Assembly (NCBI RefSeq): GCF_013409045.1
Contig: NZ_JACCBT010000001.1
Coordinates: forward strand, 1,922,001-1,986,000
Direction of reading: 5' to 3'
DNA: 64,000 nucleotides
Source: Actinomadura citrea
Lineage (GTDB): Bacteria > Actinomycetota > Actinomycetes > Streptosporangiales > Streptosporangiaceae
A model generated the notes under the pieces. It did no database searches. It saw nothing but the letters and a program-made list of their open reading frames with translations, and was not told where the DNA came from. Position numbers and translations under genes: made by a program. Positions 62,351-64,000 of the stretch are shown here, piece by piece (the stretch's first letter is position 1; each line of letters opens with the position of its first letter).

Positions 62351-62403
62351 GATGTCGTTCCCATCCTTCGATGTCGGGCTGTCACACACCAGACACCGAC
62401 GAT

Positions 62404-62450
62404 CCGACCCCCGTGACAGGCGGTTTTATGTCCTGCGTCACAGGGGTCGG
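62404..62450 (-). terminator. Long inverted repeat between VOC and SDR genes
   Basis: Two 14-nt arms (62404-62417 and 62437-62450) pair with one mismatch, which becomes a G-U pair in minus-strand RNA; the loop is 19 nt. It lies 18 nt after the VOC stop. No T-run follows. It could be a terminator or an operator. Confidence 0.5.
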
Positions 62451-62467
62451 CGCGGCATGGGCGATGC

Positions 62468-62839
62468 TCAGCCCTGCGCCACGAGCTGCTGGACGCTCCA
62501 GCCGTTCCCGTCCGGGTCCTGGAAGTAGACGAACCGGCCCCAGGGGAACTCCTGCACCTCGCTGACCTCGACACCCCGTCCGGCGAGCTCCGCCCGGGCG
62601 GCATCGGCGTCCGAGACGACCAGTTGCAGCCCCTGCGCGGACCCGGGCGCCGTGTCGACGAGCCCCTTGCCGATGGCGATCGAGCACGCCGATCCGGGCG
62701 GCGTCAGCTGCACGAACCGGATCTCCTCGCTCACCCGGTGGTCATGGTCGAGATCGAACCCGGCCTTCTCGGTATAGAACGCTTTGGCACGGTCCACGTC
62801 CGAGACGGGCACCGCGACCAGCTCAAGCTTGAAGTCCAT
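62468..62839 (-). CDS. VOC (glyoxalase-like) superfamily protein
   Basis: A 123-residue VOC protein ('LELVAVPVSDVDRAKAFY', 'VQLTPPGSACSIAIGKG', 'LQLVVSDADAARAELAGRG', 'FQDPDGNGWSVQQL'). It is a shorter relative of the gene at 10167-10610. Start ATG 62839. Substrate not known. Confidence 0.88.
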   Translation of the reverse strand: MDFKLELVAVPVSDVDRAKAFYTEKAGFDLDHDHRVSEEIRFVQLTPPGSACSIAIGKGLVDTAPGSAQGLQLVVSDADAARAELAGRGVEVSEVQEFPWGRFVYFQDPDGNGWSVQQLVAQG

Positions 62840-62867
62840 GCCGCCGTTATATCGTGCCCGCGCCCCA

Positions 62868-63467
62868 TCAGCCGGTATAGAGCTGGCGCGTGCAGGCGCC
62901 TTCTTCGACGGTCTCGATGCTCCGGACGTTCGCGGAGTCGAAGCGCAGCTCCCATCGCTTCGTCCCCTCCAGGATGACCGTGTCCGGACCGACGAACCGG
63001 GCGGACTCCACCGACGCACCGGATTCGGAGTTGAAGCAGCCGAGATAGGCACGGCGGCTGAACGGTCCGTTCGTCGTCTGCACGTACGCCCCCTGCACCG
63101 GGTCGATGATGTTGCTGGTGTCGTGCACGACCACCTCGAACCGCCCGTCGGGGGAGGCGGCCACGACCCGCTGGTCACCGTCCCGGAAGGCGAGGACCAG
63201 CAGGCCGCCCCCGGCGGCGACCAGCGCCGCCAGGCACAGGCCGACCGCCGCCAGTGCCGACGCCAGGCGCGCCAGACCGCGTCCCGCGACCGCGAGCCGC
63301 CCGCACGTCGCGCACAGCGCGCCGAGCCCGGCGGCCCCGACGAACGTCCAGAGCCATGTTCGGTCCCCGAGCCCGATCCAGCGGAACGGATTCGCCACCG
63401 CCAGCCCGGCCACGGCGACCAGAAGTCCGCCTGCGACGCCCAGCCACGCCGTTCGGTTCCTCCACAC
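62868..63467 (-). CDS. Membrane protein, unknown function
   Basis: About 199 residues with three N-terminal hydrophobic segments ('LGVAGGLLVAVAGLAVA', 'LWTFVGAAGLGALCATC', 'LASALAAVGLCLAALVAAGG') and a C-terminal extracytoplasmic beta-rich domain ('DGRFEVVVHDTSNIIDPVQGAY'). No family recognised. GTG 63467 is preferred; TTG 63506 is possible. Confidence 0.7.
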   Translation of the reverse strand: MWRNRTAWLGVAGGLLVAVAGLAVANPFRWIGLGDRTWLWTFVGAAGLGALCATCGRLAVAGRGLARLASALAAVGLCLAALVAAGGGLLVLAFRDGDQRVVAASPDGRFEVVVHDTSNIIDPVQGAYVQTTNGPFSRRAYLGCFNSESGASVESARFVGPDTVILEGTKRWELRFDSANVRSIETVEEGACTRQLYTG

Positions 63468-63570
63468 CAGTGCACCACCAGGAATCGTCCATCGCAGGGC
63501 CGACAAGACCTGATTCGACGCTCCCGGGCCGAAGGCGGTTTCGCGCCGCCGTTCACCACCCGACGGCGGG

Positions 63571-64000
63571 TCAGGTGCCCGGGCCGGTCCAGGTTCTGGG
63601 ATTCTTTTCGGCGTAGTGGCCGTTCGGGGTGTTGGACGCGCCGACGTAGAGGCGCTCGTAGTGCCTGAAGGGCGGGCCGGGGTGTCCTGCCCGCATTCCG
63701 GACACCCTGAAGGGTTCGCCGCCGTCGTCCACCGTCACGGAACTCTGCGACTTCCCGTCCAGGACGGCGACCGACAGCTTGAACTCGCAGTACTTCCGCT
63801 TGGTGACGGCCGCGATCTGGAAGCTCTGCTGCTCCTTCCGCTTCAGTTCGACGGTCTTGTCGTCGAAGTACCGGGCCCCCAGTCTCCCCCTGTCCTCGAC
63901 CCGGGCGTTGCGGACCGAGCCGTCCAGGTCGAAGCCGAGCCGCGCGACCGCCTGCGGCCCCTGCGACGGGGCCGCGATGATCGCTCCCGAGAGAGGGGCG
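63571..64000 (-). CDS. Hypothetical protein, C-terminal part only
   Basis: The last about 142 codons of a gene entering from the right edge; the stop is TGA at 63571-63573. Visible sequence is beta-rich and polar ('GFDLDGSVRNARVEDRG', 'KYCEFKLSVAVLDGKSQSS', 'HYERLYVGASNTPNGHYAE'), consistent with an exported or extracytoplasmic domain. No family recognised; the N-terminus is outside the window. Confidence 0.65.
   Translation of the reverse strand, partial: APLSGAIIAAPSQGPQAVARLGFDLDGSVRNARVEDRGRLGARYFDDKTVELKRKEQQSFQIAAVTKRKYCEFKLSVAVLDGKSQSSVTVDDGGEPFRVSGMRAGHPGPPFRHYERLYVGASNTPNGHYAEKNPRTWTGPGT

Overview
The window is very GC-rich DNA with many GTG and some TTG starts, closely packed genes and several near-leaderless promoters. 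This points to a filamentous actinomycete. The XRE-DUF5753/DUF397 modules, FdxA-DapC pair, DUF350/aminopropyltransferase operon, CtpI-like P-type ATPase and SAV_2336/VMAP genes fit Streptosporangiales such as the Actinomadura group; that placement is inference. I see no rRNA, tRNA, CRISPR array, prophage or transposase. Both ends cut through genes.

Left part (1-13395). A four-gene minus-strand operon (Trypco1, trypsin-VMAP, MoxR ATPase, start of a SAV_2336/vWA-like protein) has the composition of the predicted VMAP ternary conflict systems. Next come a YjbR-like gene, a lipoprotein and a GT-C membrane protein, then small-molecule genes: two VOC proteins, a muconolactone isomerase/DUF3237 fusion, a MOSC-flavoreductase-ferredoxin fusion, an MBL hydrolase and a cupin. 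A methionine aminopeptidase stands divergent to a small XRE regulator, with a repeated operator-like element between them.

Resistance and envelope part (13411-27317). An ABC-F protein, a Vat-like acetyltransferase and an erythromycin-esterase-like protein form one operon, divergent from a TetR regulator with a clear palindrome between. Together they look like a macrolide/streptogramin self-protection cassette. Then follow an orphan histidine kinase preceded by what looks like the in-frame remnant of its response regulator, a VanJ-like phosphatase with a degenerate SxxK hydrolase, a 1350-residue protein of unknown role, and a second, exported erythromycin-esterase-like protein.

Middle (27318-45085). 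A regulatory module (XRE-DUF5753, two DUF397 genes, RsbW-like ATPase) is followed by a YoaK-family membrane protein, a 1616-residue P-type ATPase with a dead first half, a basic membrane protein, two exported proteins, a quinone oxidoreductase behind a SoxR-like promoter, a membrane-anchored hydrolase, a TNT-type NAD glycohydrolase toxin protein, a CysRS-like protein without a catalytic core, a methyltransferase and an enoyl-CoA hydratase.

Right part (45358-64000). A lipoprotein NodB deacetylase, fdxA and dapC, a five-gene DUF4178/DUF2617/DUF4247/DUF350/aminopropyltransferase operon, a MerR regulator divergent from an acyl-CoA dehydrogenase, an FtsX-type ABC transporter next to a complete two-component system, a Ser/Thr kinase beside a PPP-type phosphatase, an SDR, a VOC protein and two membrane or unknown proteins, the last cut by the window end.
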